NCBI RefSeq assembly: GCF_013607875.1
Contig: NZ_VDES01000003.1
Location: 13,866 to 77,865, forward strand
DNA: 64,000 bases
Origin: Blastomonas ursincola
GTDB taxonomy: Bacteria > Pseudomonadota > Alphaproteobacteria > Sphingomonadales > Sphingomonadaceae
Direction of reading: 5' to 3'
The notes beneath the pieces are model-generated. The model had not been told where the DNA came from. It did not search any database and worked only from the letters and a program-made list of their open reading frames with translations. The first letter of the stretch is position 1. Each line of letters begins with the position of its first letter. Shown here in pieces: positions 29,645 through 39,245 of the stretch. Made by a program: the position numbers and the translations under genes.

Positions 29645-31279
29645 ATGGCGCAACGCAGCAGCAAGGCACGGCTGGAGGTCAGGCAGGCACGCAGGGGCGA
29701 TATTCCCGGAATATCGGCCCTGGTCGAGCGAGCCTATCCCAGCCTGCCGCCGTACAAGTTCGGCGAGCTGCGCGGCCAGATCAACAATTTCCCCCAAGGC
29801 CAGTTCGTCGCCATTCTTGACGGCGAGATCGTCGGCTATTGCGCCTCGTCGCGCGTGACCGAGGCCATGGCCTTCGGTCCGCACGACTGGGAAGAGATCA
29901 GCGGCAACGGCTTCGGCACCCGCCATGTGCCCACCGGCGAATGGCTTTACGGCTATGAAATGTGCGTCGACCCCGCCCAGCGCGGGGTCCGCATCGGCAA
30001 GCGGCTCTACGAGGCGCGCCGGGCGCTGGCCGAACAGCTCGAACTCAACGGCATCGTCTTTGCCGGGCGCATCCCCGGCTATGACCGGGCCAAGCGCACC
30101 AAGAAGGCCGAGAGCCCCGAGGACTATCTCGCCAAGGTGATCGACGGCAAGCTGCGCGATCCGGTCATCGGCTTCCAGATCGCCAACGGTTTCACCCCCG
30201 TCGGCATATTGAAGCGCTATCTGCCCGAGGATCGACAGTCGCGCGGCCATGCGGCGCACATGGTCTGGCGTAACCCCTATGTGAACGCGGACGAACCACC
30301 CAAGCACCGCGTCCCGCGCGGGGTGGAGAGCGTCCGGCTCGCCACGGTGCAGTTTCAGGCGCGTGCGGTCGCGAATTTCGAGGAATTCGTCCGAAACGTC
30401 GAATATTTCGTCGATGTTGCAGCGGATTACCGGGCGGACTTCGTACTGTTTCCCGAAATGTTCACCATGTCGCTGCTGTCCTTCGCCAAGAAGAAGATGG
30501 GGCCGCAGGAAGCGATCGAGGCGCTGAGCGAGTTCACCCCGCGCATCCGCGACGAGCTCACCCGCATGGCGATGGAATATAACATCAACATCATCGGCGG
30601 ATCGCACCCGACCCGCGCCGATGATGGCGATATCCAGAACATCGCGCTGGTGGCGCTGCGTGATGGATCGATCCACGCGCAGGAAAAGATTCACCCCACG
30701 CCCAACGAGCGGTACTGGTGGAAGATCAAGGGCGGCGACAGCATCGACGCGATCCAAACCGATTGCGGGCCGATCGGCGTGCTCATCTGCTATGACAGCG
30801 AGTTTCCCGAACTGGCGCGCCGTCTGGCGGACGAGGGCGCGCGGATCATCTTCGTGCCCTTCTGCACCGACAGCCGCGAGGCCTATATGCGGGTGCGCTA
30901 TTGCTGCCAGGCGCGCGCGATCGAGAATCAGTGCTATGTCGTGATGTCCGGCAATGTCGGTAATCTGCCCGATGTCGAGAACATGGATATCCAGTACGCG
31001 CAAAGCTGCATCCTGACGCCGTGCGACCTGCCGTTCGCGCGCGATGGCATCGCGGCGGAGGCGAGCGAGAATGTCGAGACGCTGACGATCAGCGACGTCA
31101 ATCTGGATGACCTCAGCTGGGCGCGGCACGAGGGCACGGTGCGCAACCTGGGCGATCGTCGCTACGACCTCTACCACATTGAATGGGACCGCGCCGTTGG
31201 GCGCGGCAATGCCGCCGCGAAGCGCGAACGCGCCCGTCAGGCGGCGCCTGCAGGGCCGCAGGGCGGCGGGGGCGGCTGA
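29645..31279 (+). CDS. GNAT acetyltransferase / carbon-nitrogen hydrolase fusion protein
   Basis: A 544-residue two-domain protein. Residues about 5-215 are a GNAT fold (ARRGDIPGISALVERAYP, acetyl-CoA loop region CVDPAQRGVRIGKRLYEARR). Residues about 225-520 are a nitrilase/amidase domain with the complete triad E271 (FPEMFTMS), K348 (AQEKIHPTPNE) and C382 (LICYDSEFPE). The substrate is unknown; family members act on amides or nitriles. The C-terminus is Ala/Gly-rich and probably disordered. The ATG at 29645 follows GAGGGG. The fusion is a known but uncharacterised architecture. Confidence 0.9.
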   Translation: MAQRSSKARLEVRQARRGDIPGISALVERAYPSLPPYKFGELRGQINNFPQGQFVAILDGEIVGYCASSRVTEAMAFGPHDWEEISGNGFGTRHVPTGEWLYGYEMCVDPAQRGVRIGKRLYEARRALAEQLELNGIVFAGRIPGYDRAKRTKKAESPEDYLAKVIDGKLRDPVIGFQIANGFTPVGILKRYLPEDRQSRGHAAHMVWRNPYVNADEPPKHRVPRGVESVRLATVQFQARAVANFEEFVRNVEYFVDVAADYRADFVLFPEMFTMSLLSFAKKKMGPQEAIEALSEFTPRIRDELTRMAMEYNINIIGGSHPTRADDGDIQNIALVALRDGSIHAQEKIHPTPNERYWWKIKGGDSIDAIQTDCGPIGVLICYDSEFPELARRLADEGARIIFVPFCTDSREAYMRVRYCCQARAIENQCYVVMSGNVGNLPDVENMDIQYAQSCILTPCDLPFARDGIAAEASENVETLTISDVNLDDLSWARHEGTVRNLGDRRYDLYHIEWDRAVGRGNAAAKRERARQAAPAGPQGGGGG

Positions 31280-31340
31280 TCGCTCGCATCAGAATGATTT
31301 ATGGCTGACATGCTGTCCTTTATCCGCCATGAATTGATCC

Positions 31341-33113
31341 ATGCACACGCCCTTTGAGAATCCGGTCTTCAGCGATGCCCTGGTGATCCTAGGGGCGGCT
31401 GGCATCGTCATTCCGGCCTTTGCGCGGCTCCGGATCAACCCTGTCATCGGTTTCATCCTGGTCGGCATGCTGGTCGGGCCATCGGGCCTCGGCTCGATTG
31501 TCGACCAGTTCCCATGGCTCTATCACATCACCATCACCGACCGCGAGGCGATCGATCCGTTCGCCGAATTCGGCATCGTGATGCTGCTGTTCACCATCGG
31601 GCTCGAGCTGTCGTTCAAGCGCCTCTGGGCAATGCGGGTGCAGGTGTTCGGGCTGGGCTCGGCGCAGCTGCTGGCCTCCGGGCTGGTGATCGGCTTTGCG
31701 CTCAACCTGATCGGTCAGCCGCTCGCCGGCGCCCTCGGCCTCGGCATGGCACTCGCTTTGTCCTCGACCGCGCTGGTGCTGCCGATGGTCGGCACGACCG
31801 GGCCGGTCGGGCGTTCGGCGCTCGCCATGCTGATCTTCGAGGATCTGGCGCTGGTGCCAATCATCTTCGCGCTCGGCGCGCTGGCGCCGCGCGCCGAGGC
31901 CGCCGGACTGGACGGGCTGGTCGAGACCTTGTGGCTGGGTGGGCTGACGATCGTCATCATGCTGCTCGCCGGGCGCTATCTGCTGCCTTATCTGTTCGCG
32001 CAGGCGGCGCGCACCAAGAGCCCCGAGCTGTTCCTCGCAGCATGTCTGCTCGTCGTCATCACCGCTTCGGTCGCCACGGCGGCGGCGGGCCTGTCGCCGA
32101 TCGTCGGCGCGCTGATCGCGGGCGTGATGATCGCGGAAACCGAATATGGCGACGAGGTCGAGATCATCACCGCGCCGTTCAAGGGGCTGGCGCTTGGGGT
32201 GTTCCTGATCACCGTCGGCATGTCGGTCGATCTGCGGGTGGTTGCGGCTAACTGGCAATCGCTGGCGATCGCCGTGGTCGGCGTGTGCCTTATCAAAGCG
32301 GTGGTCACCGGCGGGCTGTTGCGGCTGGTCGGCGCACGGCGCGGGGTTGCGGCGGAAACCGGCGTTTTGATGGCCAGCCCTGCCGAAACCACGCTGATCG
32401 TGCTCGCCGCGGCAGTGCAGGCGCAGCTGATCCAATCGAGCACCGCGCAATTCTGGCAGATCGTCACCGCGATCGGCCTCACGATCACGCCGCTGCTCGC
32501 CAAGCTCGGCCACGTCATCGCCACGCGCATCGACATGCGCGCGAGCGAAAGCGCTGCTCCGGACGAGGAATCTGCAGGTGCGGGCAGGGTGGTGCTGTTC
32601 GGCTATGGCCGCGTGGGCGAGATCGTCTCGGACATGCTGGCCAAGCACAACCAGCCCTATGTCGCGATCGAATCCAATGTCGATGTCGTGGCCGCCGCGC
32701 GGCGCAAGGGCGTGCCGATCCTGTTCGGCGATGTCGCCCGGCCCGAACTGCTCGACCGGCTGCGGCTCGGCCATGCCAAGGCGCTGATCCTGACGATGGA
32801 CGATCCGGTGCTGGCGGTGCGCATCGTGCGCCGCGTCGCCGGCTGGGTGCCGGACCTCACCATCATCGCCCGCGCGCGCGATGCCAATCATGCCGCAGAA
32901 CTCTACCGCGCCGGCGCTACCCTGGCCGTGCCCGAGGCGCTGGAAAGCTCGCTGCAGCTGTCCGAGGCCTTGCTGGTCGATCTCGGCATCGCCATGGGCC
33001 CGGTGATCGCGTCGATCCACGAAAAGCGCGACGAACTGCGCCGCAAGATCATGCAGGAGGGCGAGCTGTCCAAGCAGCCGCTGCTCAAATCGGGTGAGGC
33101 GCCGGCGGGGTAG
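31341..33113 (+). CDS. CPA2-family cation/proton antiporter with TrkA-N domain
   Basis: A 590-residue KefB/KefC/YbaL-like transporter that exchanges K+ or Na+ for H+ across the inner membrane. Residues about 10-395 form the Na+/H+-exchanger membrane domain of 12-13 helices (LLFTIGLELSFKRLW, STALVLPMVG). Residues about 415-535 are an RCK/TrkA-N domain with the Rossmann motif VVLFGYGRVGEIV. A short helical tail follows. There is no KefF/KefG-like partner gene next to it. Ion and gating ligand cannot be read from sequence. Confidence 0.92.
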   Translation: MHTPFENPVFSDALVILGAAGIVIPAFARLRINPVIGFILVGMLVGPSGLGSIVDQFPWLYHITITDREAIDPFAEFGIVMLLFTIGLELSFKRLWAMRVQVFGLGSAQLLASGLVIGFALNLIGQPLAGALGLGMALALSSTALVLPMVGTTGPVGRSALAMLIFEDLALVPIIFALGALAPRAEAAGLDGLVETLWLGGLTIVIMLLAGRYLLPYLFAQAARTKSPELFLAACLLVVITASVATAAAGLSPIVGALIAGVMIAETEYGDEVEIITAPFKGLALGVFLITVGMSVDLRVVAANWQSLAIAVVGVCLIKAVVTGGLLRLVGARRGVAAETGVLMASPAETTLIVLAAAVQAQLIQSSTAQFWQIVTAIGLTITPLLAKLGHVIATRIDMRASESAAPDEESAGAGRVVLFGYGRVGEIVSDMLAKHNQPYVAIESNVDVVAAARRKGVPILFGDVARPELLDRLRLGHAKALILTMDDPVLAVRIVRRVAGWVPDLTIIARARDANHAAELYRAGATLAVPEALESSLQLSEALLVDLGIAMGPVIASIHEKRDELRRKIMQEGELSKQPLLKSGEAPAG

Positions 33114-33307
33114 AAACGAATAGCGTCCAGCAGACCGCCTCTCCCTCGATGGGAGAGGCAGCGAGACTTGGCGACGAAGGAGCCTAGTCGCAGCGGTGAG
33201 GGTGATGGTGCGGCTGGGTCTGCGGGTCTACGGAAGGACAGAGGGCACGATCTCGCGCGTTCACCCCCACCCAACCCTCCCCCATCAAGGGGGAGGGCTT
33301 TGAGGTC
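33114..33307. repeat. Palindromic intergenic elements between antiporter and rlmN
   Basis: Two stems are visible: CCTCTCCC/GGGAGAGG (33138-33145 with 33151-33158) and CCCTCCCCC/GGGGGAGGG (33275-33283 with 33289-33297), the latter followed by CTTT on the plus strand and resembling the element at 54-81. One may serve as terminator for the convergent genes. No gene is supported here. Confidence 0.6.
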
Positions 33308-34561
33308 TTAACCCAAAGCCGCCTGCTTCTCTTCCGCCAGCCGGTCGAGCTCGGCGCGGCTCTTCTTCTCCGCGGCGGACTTGAGCTGGCCGCAGGCCGC
33401 CATGATGTCGCGGCCGCGCGGGGTGCGGACGGGTGCGCTGATGCCGCCTTCGAACACGATGTCCGAAAAGCGCTTGATCCGCTCCGGGTCCGAGCATTCG
33501 TACGCCGCGCCGGGCCAGGGGTTGAACGGGATGAGGTTGACCTTTGCGGGCAGGCCATAGGCCTTGAGCAGCCGGACGAGCTCGCGCGCGTCCTCGTCGC
33601 TGTCGTTCTTGTCCTTGAGCATCACATATTCGAAGGTGATGCGCCGCGCGTTGCTCGCGCCGGGATAGTCGGCGCAGGCCTGGAGCAGCTGTTCCAGCCC
33701 GTATTTGCGGTTCAGGGGCACGATCTCGTCGCGCACCTCCTTGGTCACCGCGTGCAGCGAGACCGCCAGGTTGACGCCGATCTCCTCGCCGCAGCGCGCC
33801 ATCATCGGCACGACGCCGCTGGTCGAAAGCGTGATGCGCCGCTTGGACAGCGCGAGGCCATCGCCATGCATCACCACCTTCATCGCGTCGCGGACATGAT
33901 CGAAATTGTACAGCGGCTCGCCCATGCCCATCAGCACGATATTGGTGAGCAGCCGACCATCGGCGGTATAGGCGGCGGCGTCCTCGTCCTCGTCGAGCCG
34001 GTCCATCGCGCCCTTGGGCCATTCGCCCAGCGCATCGCGCGCCAGCATCACCTGGCCGACGATCTCGCCCGGGGTGAGGTTGCGCACCAGCCGCATCGTG
34101 CCGGTATGGCAGAAGCGGCAGTTGAGCGTGCAACCGACCTGGCTGGAGATGCACAAGGTGCCCCGGTCAGCATCGGGGATGAAGACCATCTCGTAATCCT
34201 GGCCGTCATCGGTGCGCAGCAGCCATTTGCGCGTGCCGTCGCTCGATACCTGCGCCTCGATGATCTCGGGCCGGCCGATGACGAAGCGCTCGGCGAGCCA
34301 GGGGCGCATCGGCTTGGCGATATCGGTCATTGCGTCGAAATCGGTGACGCCGCGATGGTAGATCCAGTGGAACAGCTGTTTGGAGCGCAGCTTGGCCTGC
34401 TTGCGGTCGAGCCCGGCAGCCTCGAGCAGCGCGCCGATATCCTCGCGCGCAAGGCCCATCAGGTCGCTGCGGCCATCGGCGCGCGGCGTGATCGCGCGCG
34501 GCACAGGCACGGGGTCGATATGGCCCGGAATGGGCATGGAGATCGGGGTTTCGGCGTTCAT
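33308..34561 (-). CDS. rlmN: Dual-specificity RNA methyltransferase RlmN
   Basis: Radical-SAM enzyme that methylates 23S rRNA A2503 and tRNA A37 at C2. The 417-residue protein has the CxxxCxxC cluster motif in [15 protein letters not shown], the [12 protein letters not shown] segment, and the C-terminal catalytic-cysteine region with [12 protein letters not shown]. The first ~45 residues are a variable extension; start ATG 34561 chosen, ATG 34573 possible. Confidence 0.96.
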   Translation of the reverse strand: MNAETPISMPIPGHIDPVPVPRAITPRADGRSDLMGLAREDIGALLEAAGLDRKQAKLRSKQLFHWIYHRGVTDFDAMTDIAKPMRPWLAERFVIGRPEIIEAQVSSDGTRKWLLRTDDGQDYEMVFIPDADRGTLCISSQVGCTLNCRFCHTGTMRLVRNLTPGEIVGQVMLARDALGEWPKGAMDRLDEDEDAAAYTADGRLLTNIVLMGMGEPLYNFDHVRDAMKVVMHGDGLALSKRRITLSTSGVVPMMARCGEEIGVNLAVSLHAVTKEVRDEIVPLNRKYGLEQLLQACADYPGASNARRITFEYVMLKDKNDSDEDARELVRLLKAYGLPAKVNLIPFNPWPGAAYECSDPERIKRFSDIVFEGGISAPVRTPRGRDIMAACGQLKSAAEKKSRAELDRLAEEKQAALG

Positions 34562-34642
34562 GGCGGCGCACATAGTCAAATTCGCCCGCAATTGCTAGCT
34601 GTGCCGCTGGCGCAGCACCGTTCCCCGTCTTCAGGAGCCCCC

Positions 34643-35053
34643 ATGGATCGTTTCTTCACCGTGATTGCCACCCGTGTCGCCTGGCTGGTGGGCAGACCCT
34701 TTGCCTTTTTCGCGGCGACACTGATCATCGTGATCTGGGGGGTGACGGGGCCGGTGTTCGACTATTCGGATACCTGGCAGCTGGTGATCAACACCGGCAC
34801 CACGATCATCACCTTCCTCATGGTGTTCGTCATCCAGAACAGCCAGAATCGCGATGCGGCCGCGATGCAGGCCAAGCTCGATGAGCTGATCCGCGCGCAG
34901 CAGGACGCGCGCAACGCCTTTATCGGCATCGAGCATCTCACCGATGTGCAGATCGACGCGATCCGCGCCGCTTTGGAAGAGGAGGGGCGCGCCACTGGCG
35001 ACCATCACAAGGCGGCGCATGCCAGTGTCGAGCGGCTGCTCGATCGTATCTAG
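34643..35053 (+). CDS. Low-affinity iron permease family small membrane protein
   Basis: A 136-residue protein with two closely spaced helices (about residues 15-35 and 42-65) and the conserved motif TIITFLMVFVIQNSQNRDAAAMQ KLDEL (shown with a break), followed by a soluble helical tail with IEHLTDVQIDAIRAALEEE. The motif is that of the bacterial FET4-related family (Pfam low-affinity iron permease); iron transport is not proven for bacterial members. CAGGAG precedes the start. Its 3' end overlaps the next convergent gene by 4 nt. Confidence 0.82.
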   Translation: MDRFFTVIATRVAWLVGRPFAFFAATLIIVIWGVTGPVFDYSDTWQLVINTGTTIITFLMVFVIQNSQNRDAAAMQAKLDELIRAQQDARNAFIGIEHLTDVQIDAIRAALEEEGRATGDHHKAAHASVERLLDRI

Positions 35054-35541
35054 CTGCGGCGCGCACATCCCAAAGCTGCCGCGTCCATCGCGGTCGCGGC
35101 CCCTTTCAGCAGATACAGGTCGCGTATCGTGTTGCCGCGCGCGTCCTCGCTGCTGGCGGTCATCTCGCGGGCCGAGCGCATCGCGGCGATGATGCTCGCG
35201 TCCATCGTCTTGTCGCGCGCCCAGGCATCGCCGCCGCCGCCGGTCAGGCGAAAGCGGCGGATGCCGATGGTCAAGGTGACGGCCTGGCCTTTGGCCATCG
35301 CGCGGCTGAGCCGCAGATGGAACTGGCCGCGTACGCCGCGCTTCGGCCAGTAGCCGATGCTGGCAAAGGGGCGATATTGCTGGGTCCCGCGCACCTCGTC
35401 AGGCTGGGCGATGGCATAGCAGCGGGGCACCTGCGGATCGCGGAACGCGCCCCAGGCGTCGAACACGCCCAGGCTGTCGCGCGCCTCAGCCGCGGTGGCC
35501 AGCGCCGCCAGCAGCAAAAGCGCGGCGGCGTAGTGCCTCAC
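35050..35541 (-). CDS. Secreted protein, remotely IalB-like
   Basis: A 163-residue exported protein with a short signal peptide (MRHYAAALLLLAALATAAEA). The mature part contains GVFDAWGAFRDPQVPRCYAIAQP, two cysteines (near the N- and C-terminus, possibly a disulfide) and a C-terminal helix YLLKGAATAMDAAALGC. This layout resembles the invasion-associated-locus-B family, a beta-sandwich of unclear role; I cannot confirm it without a profile search. The start overlaps the upstream phosphatase stop by 4 nt. Confidence 0.7.
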   Translation of the reverse strand: MRHYAAALLLLAALATAAEARDSLGVFDAWGAFRDPQVPRCYAIAQPDEVRGTQQYRPFASIGYWPKRGVRGQFHLRLSRAMAKGQAVTLTIGIRRFRLTGGGGDAWARDKTMDASIIAAMRSAREMTASSEDARGNTIRDLYLLKGAATAMDAAALGCARRS

Positions 35542-36194
35542 GCATGGCCTCCGCCGGTGCCGGTGACGACGACATGCTCCACGCCATTCTCGATCATCAC
35601 CACCGATCCCTGCGGAAGGCCGGGCGCGATCGGCGCGCCGAACTCGGGGTGCACCGAAATCCCCAGCAGCACGCCGCGCAGCACCCGGCTCGAAATGCCG
35701 TGCATGATCACCAGGCGGTCGCCCGGTTCACCCGCATGATCGGCGAGCCAGCCCGTCACGCGCTCGGCAATCTCGGGATAGCATTCGCCGTCGGGGGCAG
35801 GGGTGAGCAGCATGTCGGCGCTGACGATCGGTCCGACTTCCTCGACGACTTCGGCATAATAACGCCCGCCCCAGCAACCCATGCCGATCTCGGCAAGACG
35901 GACATCGCGCGCGGCATCGTGCCAGTCGAGCCCGAGATGTTCGGCGATCACCGCTAGCGTCTGCAGCGCGCGGCCCGTATCCGATGCCCAGAGCTTCAAA
36001 TCCGGCTTTGTTCCCAGCACGCCCGCGAGCGCTGCGCCCATGGCGTCGGCCTGGGCAAAGCCCGCTCGGGTCAGCGGGGTGTGGAGATGGTCGCCCTGCA
36101 GCCTTTTCGCGGCGTTGAATACGGTCTCACCATGGCGCGCGATGAACAGGCGACCGGGCACCGGCGGGCAGGCAAAGCGGGAATTTTGCGTCAT
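35538..36194 (-). CDS. Histidine phosphatase family protein
   Basis: A 218-residue phosphoglycerate-mutase/acid-phosphatase superfamily member. The phospho-histidine motif is RHGE in RLFIARHGETVFNAAKRLQG, the second catalytic histidine is in LVIMHGISSRVLR, and a conserved arginine in SDTGRALQT. The substrate is not predictable; relatives include cofactor-dependent mutase-like phosphatases such as GpmB/CobC. It is coupled to the IalB-like gene by a 4-nt overlap and divergent from dnaN. Confidence 0.92.
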   Translation of the reverse strand: MTQNSRFACPPVPGRLFIARHGETVFNAAKRLQGDHLHTPLTRAGFAQADAMGAALAGVLGTKPDLKLWASDTGRALQTLAVIAEHLGLDWHDAARDVRLAEIGMGCWGGRYYAEVVEEVGPIVSADMLLTPAPDGECYPEIAERVTGWLADHAGEPGDRLVIMHGISSRVLRGVLLGISVHPEFGAPIAPGLPQGSVVMIENGVEHVVVTGTGGGHA

Positions 36195-36382
36195 ATCGAA
36201 CCCGTTTCGGCAAAGGGGCGGGAATAGGCAAGCCTATCCCGTCATTTTCCACAGTTTTGGCGCGTTTCCCCGGCTATCGGCTTGCCCCTAAAGCCAATCT
36301 TGTTAATGAAGTGGGTCCGGAATCTGCCTGCGTGGCGGATATGTCATTTGCTGATGAGGCTGCAGCGCCTCGGGGGATTTTC

Positions 36383-37501
36383 ATGAAAGCGACAATCGAA
36401 CGCGCGACGCTCCTCAAGAGCCTCAGCCATGTTCAGTCGGTGGTGGAACGGCGCAACACGATCCCCATCCTGTCGAACGTGCTGATCGAGGCGTCGAGCG
36501 ATGGCGCGCTGCGCTTCATGGCGACCGATCTCGACCTGCAGATCGTCGAGACGATGAGCGCCTATTCGGTCGAGACCCCCGGATCGATCACGGTTTCGGC
36601 GCACACGCTGTTCGAAATCGCGCGCAAGCTGCCCGATGGCAGCCAGGTGATGCTCGATGCCGCCGACGGCAAGATGCTCGTGCGCGCGGGCCGCAGCCGT
36701 TTCACGCTGCCGACGCTGCCGCGCGACGATTTCCCGGTGATCGCCGAGGGCGACCTGCCGACCAGCTTCGAGCTGGCTGCGGCGGAGCTGGTGCAGATCA
36801 TCGACAAGACCCGCTTTGCCATCTCGACCGAAGAGACGCGCTATTATTTGAACGGCATCTTCCTGCATGTCGCCGATGACGACCGTCCGGTGCTCAAGGC
36901 CGCGGCGACCGACGGCCATCGTCTCGCGCGCGTGACGCTCGACCGGCCCGATGGCGCCGAGGGCATGCCCGACGTGATCGTGCCGCGCAAATGCATCGCC
37001 GAACTGCGCAAGCTGCTCGACGAGCGCGGCGATTCGCGCGTGCAGGTCGACCTGTCGGCGAGCAAGATCCGCTTCACCCTGGGCAGCGCGATCCTGACCT
37101 CGAAGCTGATCGACGGGACCTTCCCCGATTACAGCCGCGTCATCCCGACCGCGAACGACAAGCTGCTCAAGATCGATCCGCGTGCCTTCGAACAGGGCGT
37201 CGACCGCGTCGCCACCATCGCCACCGAAAAGACCCGCGCGGTCAAGATGGCGCTGGAAAAGGACAAGATCACGCTCTCGGTCACCAGCCCGGAAAACGGC
37301 ACCGCGGCCGAAGAGGTCGAGGGCCAGTATGGCAGCGACGGCTTCGAGATCGGCTTCAACGCGCGCTATCTGCTCGACATCCTGGGCGAGATCGATGGCG
37401 ATGTCGTCGAACTGCACCTGGCCGACAGCAGCGCCCCGACGCTGATCCGCGAGAACGACAAGGCCACCGCGCTCTACGTGCTGATGCCGATGCGCGTCTG
37501 A
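36383..37501 (+). CDS. dnaN: DNA polymerase III subunit beta (sliding clamp)
   Basis: Ring-shaped homodimer that tethers DNA polymerase III and recruits other replication and repair proteins. The 372-residue protein begins MKATIERATLLKSLSHVQSVVERRNTIPILSNVLIEA (cited in part: LSHVQSVVERRNTIPILSN), has the three repeated clamp domains, and ends with the conserved peptide-pocket end YVLMPMRV. GGGGGATTTTC precedes the ATG. It is not next to dnaA, gyrB or recF here, consistent with a dispersed alphaproteobacterial arrangement. Confidence 0.97.
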   Translation: MKATIERATLLKSLSHVQSVVERRNTIPILSNVLIEASSDGALRFMATDLDLQIVETMSAYSVETPGSITVSAHTLFEIARKLPDGSQVMLDAADGKMLVRAGRSRFTLPTLPRDDFPVIAEGDLPTSFELAAAELVQIIDKTRFAISTEETRYYLNGIFLHVADDDRPVLKAAATDGHRLARVTLDRPDGAEGMPDVIVPRKCIAELRKLLDERGDSRVQVDLSASKIRFTLGSAILTSKLIDGTFPDYSRVIPTANDKLLKIDPRAFEQGVDRVATIATEKTRAVKMALEKDKITLSVTSPENGTAAEEVEGQYGSDGFEIGFNARYLLDILGEIDGDVVELHLADSSAPTLIRENDKATALYVLMPMRV

Positions 37502-37865
37502 CGCGCATTTGTTCTCATCCAACCAAGCTCTTCATTCCCGCGAAAGCGAGAATCCCGCTTCTGCGCCTGTCGTCGAGAAGTAGTGGGATCCTCCAAGGAG
37601 CGTAGCGGACCTTCTGAGCGGCGCTCCATTCTTGGCGCAGACGTCCCTCGACTTCGCTCGGGACAAACGGTTTAGGCGTTTGCCTGGGTATTGGCGACCC
37701 CTGGCCGCACTCAGAACAATAAGCGATCGTCCAACCACCTCCCGTGTTCCCGAGCCCCTCGGCTGGCTGGCAAGCCAGTGGCTCGGGATGAACTTCCCGG
37801 CTTTGCCGGGAAGTCGAGGGACGTTGTAAGACAGCGTTTCCCATCGATGCAGCACCAAAGCAAAA
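37502..37865. repeat. Repeat-rich intergenic region downstream of dnaN
   Basis: This gap of more than 400 bases up to gltA holds no gene I can support. It contains a degenerate form of the 2844-2929 repeat near 37530-37560, GTCCC/GGGAC around 37643-37664, CTGGC-AA-GCCAG near 37768-37779, and a perfect 9-bp hairpin CTTCCCGGC-TTT-GCCGGGAAG at 37793-37813. Confidence 0.6.
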
Positions 37866-37890
37866 CGCCCTCCCGGTGAGGGGAGGGCGC
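37861..37890 (-). terminator. Intrinsic terminator of gltA
   Basis: CGCCCTCCC (37866-37874) pairs with GGGAGGGCG (37881-37889), 6-base loop. On the minus strand the stem is followed by UUUUG, immediately downstream of the gltA stop. Confidence 0.82.
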
Positions 37891-37919
37891 TTCGTTTATC
37901 GCGATGGCCGCTGAAGAAG

Positions 37920-39203
37920 TTAGCGGTCGCCGATCTTCACATAGGGGCGCTGCGTCGGGCCGGTGTACAGCTGACGCGGGCGGCCGATCTTTTGGCCGGG
38001 GTCGGAAATCATCTCGTTCCACTGCGCGACCCAGCCCACGGTGCGCGCGAGCGCGAACAGGGCGGTGAACATGGTGGTCGGGAAGCCGATCGCCGAAAGG
38101 ATCACGCCCGAATAGAAGTCCACGTTCGGGAACAGCTTCTTCTCGATGAAATAGGGGTCGTTGAGCGCCATTTCCTCGAGCTGCAGCGCGACCTCGAACA
38201 CCGGATCGCTGACCTTGAGCGCGTCGAACACCTCGCGCACGGTCTTCTGCATCACCGTCGCGCGCGGGTCGTAGTTCTTGTAGACGCGGTGGCCGAAGCC
38301 CATCAGGCGGAACGGATCGTTCTTGTCCTTGGCGCGCTCGATATAGTGCGGGATCTTGTCGGGCGTGCCGATCTCGCGCAGCATGTTGAGCGCGGCCTCG
38401 TTGGCGCCGCCATGCGCCGGGCCCCACAGACAGGCAATGCCCGCCGCGATGCACGCGAAAGGATTGGCGCCCGAGGAACCGGCCAGACGCACGGTCGAGG
38501 TCGATGCGTTCTGCTCGTGGTCGGCATGCAGGATGAAGATGCGATCGAGCGCGCGCTCGACCACCGGGTTCACCTCATAGGGCTCGGCGGGGACACCGAA
38601 GGTCATCTTGAGGAAATTGCCGGTATAGGACAGCGAGTTGTCGGGATACACGAAGGGCTGGCCGACCGAATATTTGTACGCGGCCGCCGCGATCGTCGGC
38701 ATCTTGGCGATCAGCCGGTGGCTGGAGATGCGGCGATGGTCGGGATCGGCAATGTCGGTCGAGTCGTGATAAAAGGCCGAGAGCGCGCCGACGACACCGC
38801 ACATGATCGCCATGGGGTGCGCATCGCGGCGGAAACCGCGATAGAATTGCATCAGCTGCTCGTGCAGCATGGTGTGGCGCGAGATCGTGTAGGTGAAGCT
38901 GTCGAGCTCGTCCTTGCTCGGCAGCTCGCCGTTGAGCAGCAGGTACGAGACTTCCATGAAGCTCGAATCCTCGGCCAGCTCGCCGATCGGATAGCCGCGG
39001 TGCAGCAGCACGCCTTCGTCGCCATCGATATAGGTCAGCGCGGAATCGCAGCTGGCGGTCGAGGTGAAGCCGGGGTCATAGGTGAAGCAGCCGGTTTCGG
39101 CGTAGAGCTTGCGGATGTCGATGACGTCCGGACCGATCGTGCCGGAGCGGATCGGATAGCCGCTTTCCTTGTCGCCGATCTTCAATGATGCGCTGTCTGA
39201 CAC
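37920..39203 (-). CDS. gltA: Citrate synthase (type II)
   Basis: Condenses oxaloacetate and acetyl-CoA at entry to the TCA cycle. The 427-residue protein is of the hexameric Gram-negative type, with an N-terminal extension domain (residues 1-60). Catalytic segments are [33 protein letters not shown] and [14 protein letters not shown]. It is 42 bases downstream of gltX on the same strand and ends in a good terminator. Confidence 0.97.
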   Translation of the reverse strand: MSDSASLKIGDKESGYPIRSGTIGPDVIDIRKLYAETGCFTYDPGFTSTASCDSALTYIDGDEGVLLHRGYPIGELAEDSSFMEVSYLLLNGELPSKDELDSFTYTISRHTMLHEQLMQFYRGFRRDAHPMAIMCGVVGALSAFYHDSTDIADPDHRRISSHRLIAKMPTIAAAAYKYSVGQPFVYPDNSLSYTGNFLKMTFGVPAEPYEVNPVVERALDRIFILHADHEQNASTSTVRLAGSSGANPFACIAAGIACLWGPAHGGANEAALNMLREIGTPDKIPHYIERAKDKNDPFRLMGFGHRVYKNYDPRATVMQKTVREVFDALKVSDPVFEVALQLEEMALNDPYFIEKKLFPNVDFYSGVILSAIGFPTTMFTALFALARTVGWVAQWNEMISDPGQKIGRPRQLYTGPTQRPYVKIGDR

Positions 39204-39245
39204 GGTTCTTCTCCTCCAAACGTAGTGACGGTGCGCGTGGGGCCG

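Noticed and set aside
28393-31177. Minus-strand open frames opposite icd and the GNAT-nitrilase gene
   Set aside because: Shadow frames; both plus-strand genes have complete active sites and proper start sites.
26200-37501. Chromosomal origin suggested by a DnaA box and dnaN
   Set aside because: Only one consensus DnaA box is seen, dnaN is 10 kb away, and no dnaA, parAB, hemE or box cluster is present.
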